Assembly: GCA_027257055.1 (NCBI GenBank)
Contig: JAPVLO010000162.1
Coordinates: 1,116,001 to 1,180,000 of the forward strand
Source of the DNA: Cephalopachus bancanus
Taxonomy: Eukaryota; Chordata; Mammalia; Primates; Tarsiidae
Reading direction: 5' to 3'
Length of the DNA: 64,000 bases
The position numbers and the translations under genes were made by a program. Positions 11,521-23,407 of this stretch are shown here, in pieces (the first letter of the stretch is position 1; every line of letters starts with the position of its first letter). The notes beneath the pieces were generated by a model. The model was not told the origin of the DNA. It saw nothing but the letters and a program-made list of their open reading frames with translations, and did no database searches.

Positions 11521-12056
11521 CAGTGGTCCCCAACATTTTGGCATCAGGGACTGGTTTCCTGGAAGACAATTTTTCCACGGATGGGGGGAGGGGGACAGAG
11601 GGGTCATCAGGCATTAGAGTCTCATAAGGAGCATGCAACCTAGATCTCTCGCATGCGCACTTCACAATAGGGTTCACGCTCCTATGAGAATCTTTTTTTT
11701 TCTGAGTTGGAATCTCACTCTGTCACTCAGACTGGAGTGCAATGACACGCTTCCGGTCACCGCAGCCTCCACCTGCTGGACTCTGGCGATCCTTCTGCCT
11801 CAACCTTCCAAGTAGCCGGAACTACGGGCGCACGCTACCACGCCTGGCTAATTTTTGATTTATTGTAGAGACAAGGTCTTGCTGGGATTATGGGCTGAGC
11901 CACCGAGCCCGGCTATCCTATGAAAATCTAATGCCACTGCTGATCTGACAGAACACGGAGCTCCACTCACCCACTGCTCACCTCCAGCTGTGCAGCCCAG
12001 TTTCTACAGGTCACGAGGCTGGTACCTGGCCACAGCCCAGTGGATGGGGATCCCTG
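11521..12056 (+). mobile_element. hAT-family DNA transposon split by an Alu
   Basis: The termini are 'cagtggtccccaac' at 11521 and 'tggggatccctg' ending at 12056, an imperfect terminal inverted repeat. An 8-bp target duplication, ctttaaat at 11513-11520 and ctttggat at 12057-12064 (6/8 match), is the hAT signature. The middle contains 'catcaggcattag' and 'ctcgcatgcgcac'. It carries no transposase, so it is non-autonomous. Confidence 0.8.
11694..11915 (-). mobile_element. Alu, young J-derived lineage, internally deleted
   Basis: Antisense copy with 'gagttggaatctcactc', 'gatttattgtagaga' and 'aggctgagccaccgagccc'-type ends. Most of the left arm after 'caaggtcttgctggg' is missing. TSD tcctatgagaatct (11680-11693) / tcctatgaaaatct (11916-11929) shows it landed inside the hAT element. 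Confidence 0.88.
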
Positions 12057-12120
12057 CTTTGGATGATGACTTATCATAATTAGGTTCTACTATTGCAACA
12101 TGTAAGGATGCTTCTTGGCA

Positions 12121-12413
12121 TTTTTTTTTCTTTGAGTGGGAATCTCACTCTGTCACCCAGACTGGAGTGCAGTGGCATGCTCCCGGCCACCACAGTCTCG
12201 ACCTGCTGGGCTCTGGTGATCCTTCCGCCTCAGCCTTCCAAGTAGCCGGAACTACAGGTGCACGCTACCACGCCTGGCTAATTTTTGATTTATTGTAGAG
12301 ACAAGGTCTCGCCAAGTTGCCCTGGTGGGTCTCGAACCTGCGGGCTCAGGCAATCCACTCATCTCGGCATCCCAAAGTGCTGGGATTACAGGCTGAGCCA
12401 CCGAGCCTGGCCA
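12121..12413 (-). mobile_element. Alu, young J-derived lineage
   Basis: Antisense full dimer. It shares with the 11694 copy the segments 'cttccaagtagccggaactac' and 'gctaccacgcctggctaat', suggesting close subfamily kinship. It ends in the lineage-specific 'aggctgagccaccgagcc'. Confidence 0.9.
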
Positions 12414-12714
12414 TTTTTTGACATTGTCGATAGCCAAGCTCTAGTAAGGGTTAGTCCAGGAAGTTATAAATGTGATCTTGGTACCAAGATAGGATAGGAG
12501 GGGGCAGTTGAGGCAAGGAAGTCTATTTCCAAAGCAAAAAGAAAGCCTGAGCTGACGGGAGAAAACAAACAACAACAACAAAATCTAAGAGGTAACAATG
12601 AAGCTGGCTGCATGCAGTGCTTAATCTAAATCTCAACTGGAATGGGGGTGTCAAGTTCTAAATAGATCCTCAGGGCTCTCTCTTCCTGGGCAGCCCCTCA
12701 CCCTAGTTGGATTC

Positions 12715-12860
12715 AATTCAATTCAACAAATGTGAACAAATCACCTACTGTGTGCCAGCATATTCTCTGTTGCAGTAGACCAGGCGTCAGGATGTAGCCA
12801 TGCAGAAAACAAACACAGGTTCTATGCTCAGGGTTGAAGGAAGATGGACATCAGCAGGTT
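12715..12860 (-). mobile_element. L2 3'-end remnant (antisense)
   Basis: 'attcaattcaacaaatgtg', 'cacctactgtgtgccagca' and a later 'ttctatgctcagggttgaagg' match the reverse complement of the L2 3' terminus (attcaacaaatatttattgagcacctactatgtgccagg). Confidence 0.6.
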
Positions 12861-13279
12861 TGGAAAGTGCAAGAGCAATGAGGACAGTTGTAGGACATGC
12901 CTTCGGTTCCTTGTGTCCCACTTCCTTGACATGCCCCTGATTTTCTGCCAAGCCCAGATGCGTCCCTTGCTGGAAGTATCCCCCTTGAAGTATGTGCAGT
13001 GCCACGTTTTGGTTTTGCCTCAGGGTCTTTGGAAGCCCTCTTGGAGATGCAGGAGGAGTCCTGGGGGAGTCAGCCTCCTTGTAAACCCAGCAAACCTCAA
13101 TAACACCCCTTTTCCTCCTTCCTGTCTCTCCCCATTCCCACACTTCTAATTTCTCTGCTCGCATCCCTAATACCTGAACTGCACCCAAGTCCGTGCCTTG
13201 TGCTTTCTTCTGGGGAGTCTAAGCTAAGATGATGGAATTGCATGGTGCTAAGAGAGCATCTAACTAGGATATTTGACCC

Positions 13280-14260
13280 GGTTGTTCTAGGGTCTCCCTG
13301 GCAAGGTCTGCTCAGGAAATGATATCTAAGCTGAGACCTAAATAACAGGTAGGAGTGTCCCAGAGAAGGAAGAGGAGGATGGATGTGCACAGAGCCTGAG
13401 CGTGCAAAGGCTCGGGATCCACACTGAGCACGGCAGCTTTGAAGAGCCGCAAGAAGACCAGGGGGCTGGAGCTCCTGGGCAGGAGGAAGAGTGAGCTGAG
13501 ACTGGAGCAGGCCTACCTCGGAGGAAGGAGTTTGGACTACAAACACGTACTCTTGACCTCATCCTAAGACGATGGTGGCAACTGATGGGTTTTAAGTGGG
13601 TATGAAACAGATTTCTATTTTTTTAAAGATCACATTGGGGCCGGGCGCAGTGTTTCATGCCTGTAATTCCAGCACTTAGGGAGGGCAAGCTGGGCGGATT
13701 GCTTGAGCCCAGAAGTTGGAGACCAGCCTGGGCCATATAGTGAGACCTTGTCCCTACAAAAATTTTGTTTAAATTAGCCAGGTGTCATGGTACACACCTA
13801 TAATCCCAGCACTTTGAAGGCAGGAGAATTTCTTGAGACCAGGAGTTTGAGACCAGCCTGGGCAACACAGTGAAACCTTGTGTCTACAAAAAAATCAAAA
13901 AATTAGCCGGGCATGGGTGGCACACGCCTATGGTCCCAGCTATTCAGTTGCTGAGGTGGAAGGATCATGCCACTGCACTCGAGCCTGGGTGACAGTGACC
14001 CCATTTCAAATAATAATAATAATAAAGATCATATTGTCTGCAGCGTGAGGAGTGGATCAGAGCAGGGGAGACTGGAGACTGCTTAAACACCTCAGAGACT
14101 GATAAAATAATCCTGGAGACAAGGATCATGGCAGAGGGATGGAGAGAGGTGGGCAGATTCAAGGAGGCGGAATTTGGAGCACTCGATGTTTGATCAGATG
14201 TGGTGGTGAGTTAGACTGTGCTTCAAGGAGAAAAAAGAGTCAGGAAGACAAAAAATTAAA
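13280..14260 (-). mobile_element. L2 remnant (antisense) split by an Alu
   Basis: 'gatatctaagctgagacctaaat', 'gcacagagcctgagcgtgcaaaggc' and, after the Alu, 'gagactggagactgctta', 'ggatggagagaggtgggcagattc' and 'caggaagac' follow the reverse-complement L2 ORF/3' region in order. Confidence 0.5.
13638..14025 (+). mobile_element. Three-arm Alu (extra left arm)
   Basis: Starts 'ggccgggcgcagtg'. The first left arm runs to 'aaattagccaggtgtcatggt'. The sequence then re-enters a left arm ('aatcccagcactttgaagg') through a second 'gagaccagcctgggcaac' and a second 'aattagccgggcatgg', then ends in a truncated right arm and an AAT-rich tail. The total is about 390 bp instead of about 300. Confidence 0.8.
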
Positions 14261-14916
14261 AAGAAGAAGAAAAAGAAACTAAAGAAAAAGTTATGGCGGT
14301 GAGAGTGAGAGGTGAGCCAAGGAGACTCAGACTTCTGATTCGAGGAACAGGGTTGACACAGACAAAACCTGGGCAAGAGCATGGGTTTCGAGAAGAAGAT
14401 GGAGCTCCATTTCTACTGAGTCTGAGGTGTCCCTGTGAATACCAAGTGGCACGATCCCAGAAAGAGGGATGGAAAGAGACGAACCCGGATGGCCTCGAAG
14501 GACCATTTCCCTCCTTGTTACAAATGAGCAGCTTGCTGGTCTCGGAGTGTTGGGCTCAGAGGGGCTCCCCTCAGCCCGGCCACTGCCTGACCAGGGAGCT
14601 CCCTGTTCTAGGGCTGACAGATGTTCCTGTCCACCCTAATCCCATCTCTCTAAATAGGGACAGTAAGAGGAGAGTCCCTCCCGACCAAATGGCTCCAATC
14701 GCATCTTTAGATATCTCCATCCATATCTGTGAAACAGAGTCTAGGAAAAAGACCAAAAAAGCTATCTTTATTTAGCCTGGAGAGGAGAAGGAGGAAGGGC
14801 TGTGATGCTGCCAGGAATAAACTGCTGCTCTTATCTTCTCTAAGGAGGCCTGAGGAGGTGGTTGGGAAATGTTAGGGAATTGATTCCCAAGGCAAGGGTG
14901 GGGGTGGGAGGGTGTG

Positions 14917-15105
14917 CAGAGTTTTGCCCCCAACCCACTCCCACCTCAGGGACATTCGACAATGTCTGGAGGCATTTGGGGTCATCGCATCTGGTGGGTA
15001 GAGGCCAGGGATGCCTCCAAGCACCCAGCAATGCACAGGACAGCCGCTACAACAAGGAATTATCTGGTCACAAATGTCAACAGTGCTGAGGCTGAGACAC
15101 TCTCA
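14917..15105 (+). mobile_element. MER20-like hAT-Charlie element
   Basis: The segments 'ttttgccccc', 'gacattcgacaatgtctggag', 'gtgggtagaggccagggatgc', 'aatgcacaggacagc' and 'gtcaacagtgctgaggctgag' match the remembered MER20 consensus in order. A GT/GGGT-rich stretch replaces the usual 5' terminus. Confidence 0.8.
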
Positions 15106-15199
15106 GTGGGAGGGATTTTAGTTAATTTCTTTCAAAACAAAGAACAAATAGTCACTCACCCTAAGGGAAACAGCATTTTATTTGCTTGCTTATTTAAGG

Positions 15200-15763
15200 A
15201 TATACGAGAGGGTACCCCCCAAAACTCAGAATTACATTTTGGAGGGTAGGCCCCTTGTAGTATTCCCAGATCAAATGGTCAACCAAAGTTTTTATCTGGA
15301 AATTTTGAGAAGGTTGTGTCATGATTTGCAGAAGAAATGTCCCAAGTTGTGGCAAGCAGGTGACGGGTTCTTCCATCATGACAATGCACCTGCCCACACC
15401 ACACTGAGTGTTCAGCAGTTTTTGACCAAAAATGGCATTATCCCTGTGTCCCACTCTCCCTGTTCACCCAATATAACCCCAACCGACTTATTTTGTTTCC
15501 CTAATGAAAAAAAAATCTTCAAAGGGAAACGTTTTGCCAATGTGGAAGAGGTAAAATAAAAAATAGCAGAAGCTCTAAAAGACTTCAAAATTGCTGCATT
15601 TAAAAACCGTTTGAGCCGTGGAAAAGGGGAACAGTCTTCTCGATAGGAAGATTGCGTCAAACATAGAGTACTTTGAAAGTGACTGAAGTTTAAACATGCA
15701 AAAACACATACAAAATTTTTTACAAATAAATTCAGAGGTTTTTTTTGTGCCCCCCCCCCATAT
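15200..15763 (+). mobile_element. Internally deleted mariner transposon
   Basis: A Tc1/mariner element of about 0.56 kb against about 1.3 kb for full-length mariners. The imperfect terminal inverted repeats begin 'tatacgagagggtacccc' at 15201 and, on the other strand at 15763, 'atatggggggggg'; both continue with an A run and then 'ctcagaatt' / 'ctctgaatt'. Between them only the C-terminal half of a transposase remains. The first catalytic Asp, the DNA-binding domain and the start are gone. Confidence 0.85.
15250..15660 (+). pseudogene. Mariner transposase, C-terminal remnant
   Basis: The readable frame contains 'DQMVNQSFYLEILRRL', 'HHDNAPAHTTLSVQQFL' and 'SPCSPNITPTDLFCFPNEKK'. From the Asp in HHDN (codon at 15380-15382) to the Asp in PTD there are exactly 34 residues, the D34D spacing diagnostic of the mariner family. 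The frame stops at 15557-15559 and then continues to read as transposase ('IAEALKDFKIAAFKNRL') up to a second stop near 15645. It cannot be active, since the first catalytic Asp and the N-terminal half are missing. Confidence 0.85.
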
Positions 15764-16204
15764 GGTCGGGAGCTGGGATTCAGGGACCCAGATCTCTCAG
15801 TGGTAAGGTCTTTGTTTCTGTTTTTCTCCTCTCATTGCTGACTGGCCAAACCTTTTAAAATTCTGCAAGAAGCAGCCTGATAAACTTGGCCAATCATCAC
15901 TGCTCCTCAGAGGCTCCATGCTAGGCCACCTTCTAGGCTCTGGTCAGCCTACGGACGGAAGAATACCCTTTGGTCAGCGGTCTGCCTCCTTATCCATGTA
16001 GAGGCCACTCTTATATAAAGAACAGCCTAGACACCTTCCCTGGATGGCAGACTGTGAGCAGGGCAGTATGAGTCAGAAGGAGATACTGAGATCAAACATA
16101 CCATAGCCAGCATTTATATTGGTCTTCCTGGCACACAGCTATCTTTTTTCTTGGCACAGCAAAGATACGAACTCCAAACAAAGTTATGGTTATCCTTCTT
16201 GCTC

Positions 16205-16795
16205 CAAAGTTGCACTATCCAATGTGATAGCCATTAGCTGCATGTGGCTGTTTGATTTTAAACCATTTAAAATTACCTAAAATGACCAGTGCAGAGGCTC
16301 ACACCAGTAATCCCAGCCCTTTAGGAGGATGAAGCAGGAGGATCACTTGAAGCCAAGAGTTCGAGACCATCCTGGCCAACAGAGTGAGACCCCCATTTCT
16401 AAAATTTAAAAAAGTAATAAGTGAAATGAAATGACATGAAAAGAAACATTTAGTGCCTTAGTTGTATTAGCCACATTTCTTTTCATGTATATTTTTTATT
16501 TTAAAGATGTGGACTATGAGTTAGGATTAGGTATATAAGAGACCTACGTACAGATAAAGTTTGGGCCTCCCATCTGTCCTCACTTTGCCTGGTTTAGGAT
16601 CAGGTACCCTTGGTGGTGTTACGTGCCCTGCCCTGCTGGCAGTGTCCCGCTACTGCCAATCCTTTTTTTGTAGTGCTATGATACATATTCAAGGCCCACG
16701 TTTCAAGTGCTCAACAGCCATGCACAGCTAGTGTCTATCACATCGGATGGCGCAGATAGAGAATGTTGCAGAAAGTTCTGTTGGACAACACTGCT
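16205..16795 (-). mobile_element. hAT-Charlie-type MITE split by a FLAM
   Basis: 'gcactatccaatgtgatagccattagctgcatgtggctg' in pieces at the left and 'gtttcaagtgctcaacagccatgcacagctagtg', 'gttctgttggacaacactgc' at the right are the two halves of a common antisense hAT repeat with 'agccac-atgtggct' motifs. I do not assign a family number. Confidence 0.6.
16283..16420 (+). mobile_element. FLAM-like Alu monomer
   Basis: A single left-arm monomer from 'gaccagtgcagaggctcac' to 'gagacccccatttctaaaa', with no right arm. Old and diverged. Confidence 0.75.
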
Positions 16796-16799
16796 CCCA

Positions 16800-17930
16800 A
16801 GGAAGATATTGATCCAACTGGAAGGTTGGACATGGATGGAAAAGTGATTTGAGGGACAGGCTTAAAGAGAAACCCAGTATTCTTTGATTCATTCACAGTT
16901 CTTACTGCTAGCTATATGAGAAATACTGTGTGCAACTGGGTTTGTTGCAGAGTTCATGCTTTGGCTTGGTATGTCCCCAGTGATTTTATGCCTCTGCTCA
17001 CTGAGCAAGAACTTGGAAAATAATATTACCTGAGGACGACTTCTGTCACCCACTCAGAAGGGTGCTGTACATGCTTAGTAGTTAAAGAACTATGAATAGT
17101 GCAAAATCAGCTCTTTAAACACCATGACAATAGATGACACACAGAAATTTACAGCTCAGGTGACAAGGGTACGTGACCAGGTCATTAGCCCTGTGGATGT
17201 GCTTTAAGAGCCTGTGAGGTCTGTTTCTCAGCGCCCATCTTTCTTGCCCTCTCCTCTCCTACTCTGGTCTTATTTGGTCTCTAAAGGGAATACATTTTCT
17301 TCCCCGCATGTGTTTGTTATGACTGCTGTTCATCAGCCTTCTGGGCACGGGATGGGATTGCATGTCCTGTCCCTTACATGACTGGTCTGGCTGGCAAGTG
17401 GGAATGCACTGAGCACTCCTCTTTCTGAGCGTCTGATGGCTGATGTGAGGCCACCCAGGGGTCTCCTCCCAACACAGCAACTAGCGACATTCGAAATGGA
17501 GTTGCTCCACTGTCCTGAATCCCTGAGTGACCAGGATGTTTGACGCCCCTGGCAGCCCATCACAGAGGTATAATGTGAGTATCAAACACCCCTGTGTTTT
17601 TGGACGCTGAGATTTGGCAATTTGGGATGGGGATATAATCTAGCTAGCATAATCTAGCCAATCCATGCAGTCACTGTGCCTGTCACATCATCACACCTCC
17701 AGCCTTACCGTCTGTGATGTTGCAATCTGTTTGTTGTATTTATTAGCTGAGGCTATTTATTATTATTTAGAAAAATAAGCAACATGAAACTTTTAATATT
17801 TGTACCAGTCACTGAACCTGGATGTTGACATGACGAATTTTTAATTTTATTTTTAACTAGAAGAAGGAGCTTCTTCACCTGCTGAGAAGGGGAAACATTT
17901 CTTCCTTAAACTGATGAAGTCGTGGTTGCC
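16800..17930. other. Unique sequence, nothing recognised
   Basis: About 1.1 kb of moderately AT-rich sequence with no recognisable repeat or exon. The short minus-strand frames at 17259-17563 overlap each other and look random. Confidence 0.4.
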
Positions 17931-18125
17931 TCCTGGGGTTATTGCAGAATGACCTTAATGCTGACAAAATCTTTGGAGAAGAAACTCACAGTGGTTACAA
18001 CAGCAGTGACTTCAAGAGGAGGATAAAACACTGAGGAGGAATTGAGGGGAACCATCTCAACCCAGGAGACGGAAGTCACCCCACCAGGGAAACGGACACG
18101 CAGCTGCTGGCCAGGAAAGTCCTCA

Positions 18126-18412
<287 letters not shown>

Positions 18413-18746
18413 ATAAAAAGTGCAAGGAGGGAATAAACAGGGACGAAATGGAATGAATGGAGGAAGGAGTGGCCAGGGAAGGCCTCTCTGGAGAGGTGAC
18501 ACTTGAGCTGAAACCTGGAGAAAAAGGAGGTAGTCATACACGGAGCAGAAGAGCATTCCAGACAGAGGCACAGCAGAGCAGAGGCCTGAGAAGGAAGCGC
18601 ACAGTCTACATAGTAAGTGGGAGAAGAAGGGGCTCCAAAGCCAGCAGACCGGAGTGCGAGGGTGAAGGAGCAGAGTGAGGAAGCAGGGAGGCCCGGAGAC
18701 TGCCGGCCAGAGGGAAGCCGGGGAGACTGAGAGGCGGGTGGCATCA

Positions 18747-19345
18747 GCAAACGGTTTCTTTTTTGTCTTTTTTGGAGTCAGAGACTCACTCTGTCGCCCC
18801 CCAGACTGGAGTGCAGTGGCAGGTTCACGGCCCCCACAGCCTTGACCTCTTGGGTTCAGGTGATCCTTCCGCCTCAGCCTCCCAAGCAGCTGGAACTACA
18901 GGCGCGCACTATCACGCCCGGCTAATTTTTTGATTTATTATACAGACGAGGTTTCACCAAGTTACCCAGGCTGGTCTGGAACCCTTGGGCTCAGGCAATC
19001 CTCTCGCCTCAGCCTCCCAAAGTGCTGGGATTACAGGTGTGAGCCACCGCACCCCACCTCAGCAAACGTTTTCTGTCAAGCCCTGATAGTAAACATTTTA
19101 GGCTTCTTAGGCCACACCCTCTCGGTTGCCACTGCTCAGCTAGGTAGAAGTCTACACAGATGCTACGAACGTGAGTGAGCGTGGCTGTAATCCCAATAAG
19201 ATCTGAATTTCATTGTCTCCTGTGGCACAACATATTATTCTTCTGTTTTTTTCTAACTATTAATAACGTAAAAATCATTTTTAGCTCGTGCAAAACCAGG
19301 CAGCAGCCCGGATTGGGCCTACAGGGCATAGCTGACCGCTGATTT
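18747..19345 (+). mobile_element. hAT-type non-autonomous element split by an Alu
   Basis: 'cagcaaac-ttttctgt', 'gatagtaaacattttaggct', 'ggccacaccctct', 'gcgtggctgtaatccaata'-like text and 'gcagcccggattgggcc' follow a common hAT repeat pattern (cagcaaactttttctgtaaagggcc ... ggcccgcgggcc). Confidence 0.55.
18761..19058 (-). mobile_element. Alu, young J-derived lineage
   Basis: Antisense dimer with 'tgatttattatacagacgagg' and 'caagcagctggaactacagg'. The TSD is cagcaaacggtttct before and cagcaaacgttttct after (14/15). Confidence 0.88.
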
Positions 19346-19639
19346 AGATCAGTCAGGCAGTTGGACAGCAGAAAAACTGTTCAGGAGGCTTTTGCAAAAC
19401 AATCAGCCACCGGAAGGTGAAGAAAGTTAGACTTTGGTGGTTGTGGCTAAGATAAGAAGGATTCAAGATGGGTTTTGGGGCTGGGGCAGAGAGGATGATG
19501 GTGATGGCCAGGATGACACAATGTCGGTGCCATTTACTGTGAGCATCCACTGAGAAGGAAGAGGTCCAGAACCAGCAGGAGTCTCACTGGGTCACTTGGA
19601 ATGGGTTTCAGTGTATATTTTGGTGGACTTAGCCAGGCT

Positions 19640-19745
19640 TGCTTTGGAGTTAGGGAGTGGGATGTCTCCACACCTGGATTCTCCAGAGCCTGTTGCTTAT
19701 AAACTGTATGATCTCAGGCAAATCACTTCTGTTCAATCTTTTTTC
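19640..19745 (+). mobile_element. MIR fragment
   Basis: 'tttggagttagggagtggga', 'gcctgttgcttataaactgtatgatctcaggcaaatcac' in pieces match the MIR core (tgtgtgaccttgggcaagtcactt). Truncated by the following Alu. Confidence 0.6.
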
Positions 19746-19763
19746 TTTTCTCAATAACAGAGA

Positions 19764-20090
19764 TAAACTAAGTGTGGTGGCTCATGCCTGTAATCTCAGC
19801 ACTTTGGGAGGCTGAAGCATAAGGATTACTTGAGGCCAGGTGTTCAGGATAAGCCTAGGCAACATAGTGAGGCTCCAGCTCTACAAAAAATTAAAAAATT
19901 AGCTGGGCATGGAGGTGTGTACCTATAATCTTAGATACTCAGAGGGCTGAGGTGGGAAGATTGACTGAGTCCAGGAGCTTAAGGCTGCACTGAACTATGA
20001 TCGAGCCATTGCACTCTAGCCTGGGCAACAGAGTGAGACCCGGTATCTCAAATAATAATAACAATAATAACATCAATAGTAAAAATAACG
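19764..20090 (+). mobile_element. AluJ-like SINE with AAT tail
   Basis: Sense dimer from 'taaactaagtgtggtggctc' to 'gagacccggtatctc', followed by an (AAT/AAC)n tail to about 20090. Old copy. Confidence 0.85.
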
Positions 20091-20524
20091 GAGATAATAT
20101 TTTCTGCCCTTTCCCTATCAAGATAGTGGTGAGCATCAAGTGAGATTTCAGTTGAACCTGGTCAACAGTTCAGTACCTTGGCATACCTATACCCACAAAA
20201 ATATATTCTGAAACCCATTCCAAGTGGCCCAATGGGACTCCTGCTGGTTCCGGACCTCCCTACATCAAATTCAACTCCAAAGGAATTGATGGAAGAGTCT
20301 TTAGATTTTTGTGGGGAAATTGAGGAGTCACATCACTCATTGCCCAGCAAGACTTTCTGGAAATCTCTAAAAACTTGTCTGCTTCTTTCTCTGAAATCCC
20401 TCTCTCTGCGGCAGGTGCTTCAGCCATCCAGGGTCCCGCCTCGTCTCTCTCTCTCCTGCCTCACCTTCTACTTAGTCTCGTGTTGTCCACTCGAAGCTCC
20501 TGCCTGGGGTTGAAGGAGCAGGAG

Positions 20525-20735
20525 TCCTTGTGGGGATGGAACAGTTCTATATCTTGACTGTGGTGGTGGATACACAAACCTACACATGTGATCAAATGGT
20601 GTAGACACACTTATGAGTACAATAAAGACCGGGGGATTTGGAATAAGATTGGTAGCCTGTGTCTCTGTGGCTTGTCTGCTTGTGATATTGTAACTATAGT
20701 TTTGCAAGGTGTTTTACCCCTGGGTGAAAGTGGAA
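20525..20735 (+). mobile_element. L1M 3'-end fragment
   Basis: 'ttctatatcttgactgtggt', 'cacacttatgagtacaa', 'gatattgtaactatagttttgc' and 'ggtgttttacccctgggtgaa' follow the 3' UTR of old L1M (MA/MB-type) elements. Confidence 0.7.
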
Positions 20736-20914
20736 AAGATCTCAAAATTAAAAAGTTTAATTGAATAAAAACACAACCTAAAAGCTCTGGCTTGTAAGCC
20801 CCACCTCAGCAAGTTAGAAGCTAACCTAATCTTGAGAGCAAAATCCCCTCATTGGATTCATTAAAAAATTTTCTTTTATCTATGTCTGAAATTGCTTTGT
20901 TTTGTTTTTTCCTG

Positions 20915-21133
<219 letters not shown>

Positions 21134-21378
21134 TAAATAAAAAAGTTAGTAAAGACATCCTCTTACCAGCAAAACACAATCAATCGCCTGTTTTTCAGAT
21201 CTGAGAAGTTTTAATTACCCTCTCCCTAGAAATAAGGAAATGCTTCTAAAAATGTGTGCAGATGAACAATTGTGCTCAACCAGCATGTACCGAGCACCTA
21301 CTTTGCACCAGACTCTGGATTAAAAGCTAGGGTTTCAGGGAAGAGTACGGGAGAACCCAGGCGTTTGGACCCTTAGGT

Positions 21379-21420
21379 AAAAAAAAGGAGGTGGAGGTGG
21401 AGGTGGAGGTGAAGGAGGTG
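21379..21420. repeat. (GGAGGT)n purine-rich repeat
   Basis: A short A run then about five GGAGGT-type units, embedded in an otherwise unremarkable stretch. Confidence 0.85.
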
Positions 21421-22099
21421 AGAGTTGAAAAGGTTCTCTCCAGGTGGTTAAAACATGAGAGCCCTCTCCCGCCCCCTGCCTCCATGGGATGAAACTGAGG
21501 GCTTTGGGCTTGGGATACCCTCCCATCCTCAGCCCCAGTCTTAAAGCCCAAGGCTTCGGATGGTAAAGAGTGATCATCAAAATGGCTGTAAATCCAATCA
21601 TGTAACCTATTTACCTAGAAACCCAATTTCCAACACGGTGATCCTCAGACTTTCATTCCATAGGAGATGTACAGGTGTTCCTTAAACAAGAGCCCCGCAA
21701 TCCAGGAGGTCTAGGAAAATGTGGACCACTCCCCTGCGTACATTTCTCCTTGGAAATTTACAAAGTGCACACAGTTGAAAGGTTCAGGCGATTTCTGCCA
21801 TGAACCTGTTTAAATCAGCAATTCCCCAGCTTGCTATGACCTATTCATATATTGCTGATCTAGAGTTTGGAGGAAAGCGCTTTTGCCATTATCCAATGGG
21901 CACCTGCTAGACACCAGACTGCATCACGTCAGTTTCCTTTAGCCTCAGGAGTTGAGAGTTCAGCCCACCTGGCGGTCGCTTTCTCCTTCTTTGTTGCTCT
22001 GGAGGGATTGCAGGCCTATGCCCTCCCAGAGAGGGGAAATAGCTTCAGGTTAGTTCATGCCCTGAGGTCAATGAGCCAGCAAGTATTAATATTAAATGA

Positions 22100-22394
22100 C
22101 ACCGGGCTCGGTGGCTCAGCCTGTAATCCCGCGCCTTGGGAGGCTGAGGTGAGTGGATTGCCTAAGCCCGCGGCTTCGAGACCTGCCTGGGCAACTTGGT
22201 GAGACCTCATCTCTACAATAAATCAAAAATTAGCCGTGCGTGTTAGCGCGCGCCTGTAGTTCCAGCTACCTGGAAGGCTGAGGCCGAAGGATTGCCAGAG
22301 CCCAGCAGGGCGAGGCTGTGGTGGCCGGGAGCGGCCACTGCACTCCAGTCTGGGCGACAAAATGAGACTCCGACTCAAATATATATATATATTT
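22100..22394 (+). mobile_element. Alu, young J-derived lineage, (AT)n tail
   Basis: Sense dimer with the clearest lineage profile: 'ccgggctcggtggctcagcc', 'cctaagcccgcggcttcgag', 'acaataaatcaaaaattagcc', 'agcgcgcgcctgtagttcc' and 'gagactccgactc'. Retained CpGs indicate youth. Its tail has become (AT)8. Confidence 0.92.
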
Positions 22395-22839
22395 GAAATG
22401 AACGAGGGAAGAGGTTGGGTTTCCCAGGAGGCTAGGCCCTAGGAAGAGGAGGGGCTCAGCTGCAAAGAGCTCAGAAGGAAGACCGACTAAAGACCACCCA
22501 AGGAGGGTTATTGGAAGGCCCAGCCCCCAGCAGATGCAGAGGCAATGAGATCTTCCATCCCATCTAACAGGTACTGCCATCACCTGCACCCAGGTGTCTG
22601 CTCGCCACCCTCTGCGGCATTCTACCTGGCCCAAGACCATCCTCAAGGGCAATGTTTTGTTCAATCCACCTTTTGGTTTTCCACACAGCCCCTCCCCACT
22701 CCCAACCTTTCCATACCCCCCTCAAACCTCAGAAAAGAGGGAGCGAGATTCTAAACGCTTAAGGGGACCCGGGTGGGTAGATGCAGGACTGAACTGAACC
22801 AGCTCAAGATCTCCAGAGCTGGGTCCAGGATGACTAGCA

Positions 22840-22970
22840 TTCCTGCAAGGTGAGCATTATTATGCTCATTAAACAGATGGCAACACTGAGGCTCAAGCAG
22901 TTTAAGTGACACACCAGAAATGTATATAGCGACTCTGAAGCCAAGTGCGAATTTGAGCCCAGGTGGATCT
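22840..22970 (-). mobile_element. MIR element
   Basis: 'gcattattatgctcattaaacagatg', 'gaggctcaagcagtttaagtg' and 'gcgaatttgagcccaggt' (in pieces) are the usual antisense MIR order. Confidence 0.7.
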
Positions 22971-23407
22971 TATCAAAAGCCCAAGTCCTTGAAAGCAGTC
23001 AAGGTCAGCCTGCCCCACTGAGGTGCCAGGACCTGCCTCCACCTTCACCCTCTCCGGCACACCCATGGCCTGCTCCCCAGTGTGGCAGAAGACTCGCCTT
23101 TGCTGCACTTCACAGCAAGGCTTCCCCAAAGCACTGTTGCCTCAGCTCTGCCTCCATGTCCTTTTTTAAATCTGCAAGTATTTATCAGGATTCTGTTATT
23201 ACAAAGCACTAGTTAGTTCGGAGGACAGTTTACATGGAATACTTTACCTTCATTACCTCCCTGAATGGCAGTTAGGAAAGTTTTAAATTAAAATAATACA
23301 AAAAAGTCCAAAGGTACAGCTGCCATTACATTCTCTCCCACTCAAGAAACCACCTCTGTATAACATTTTGACATTTCTGCTCTTCTGCCTTATATTTTAG
23401 GTTTATA

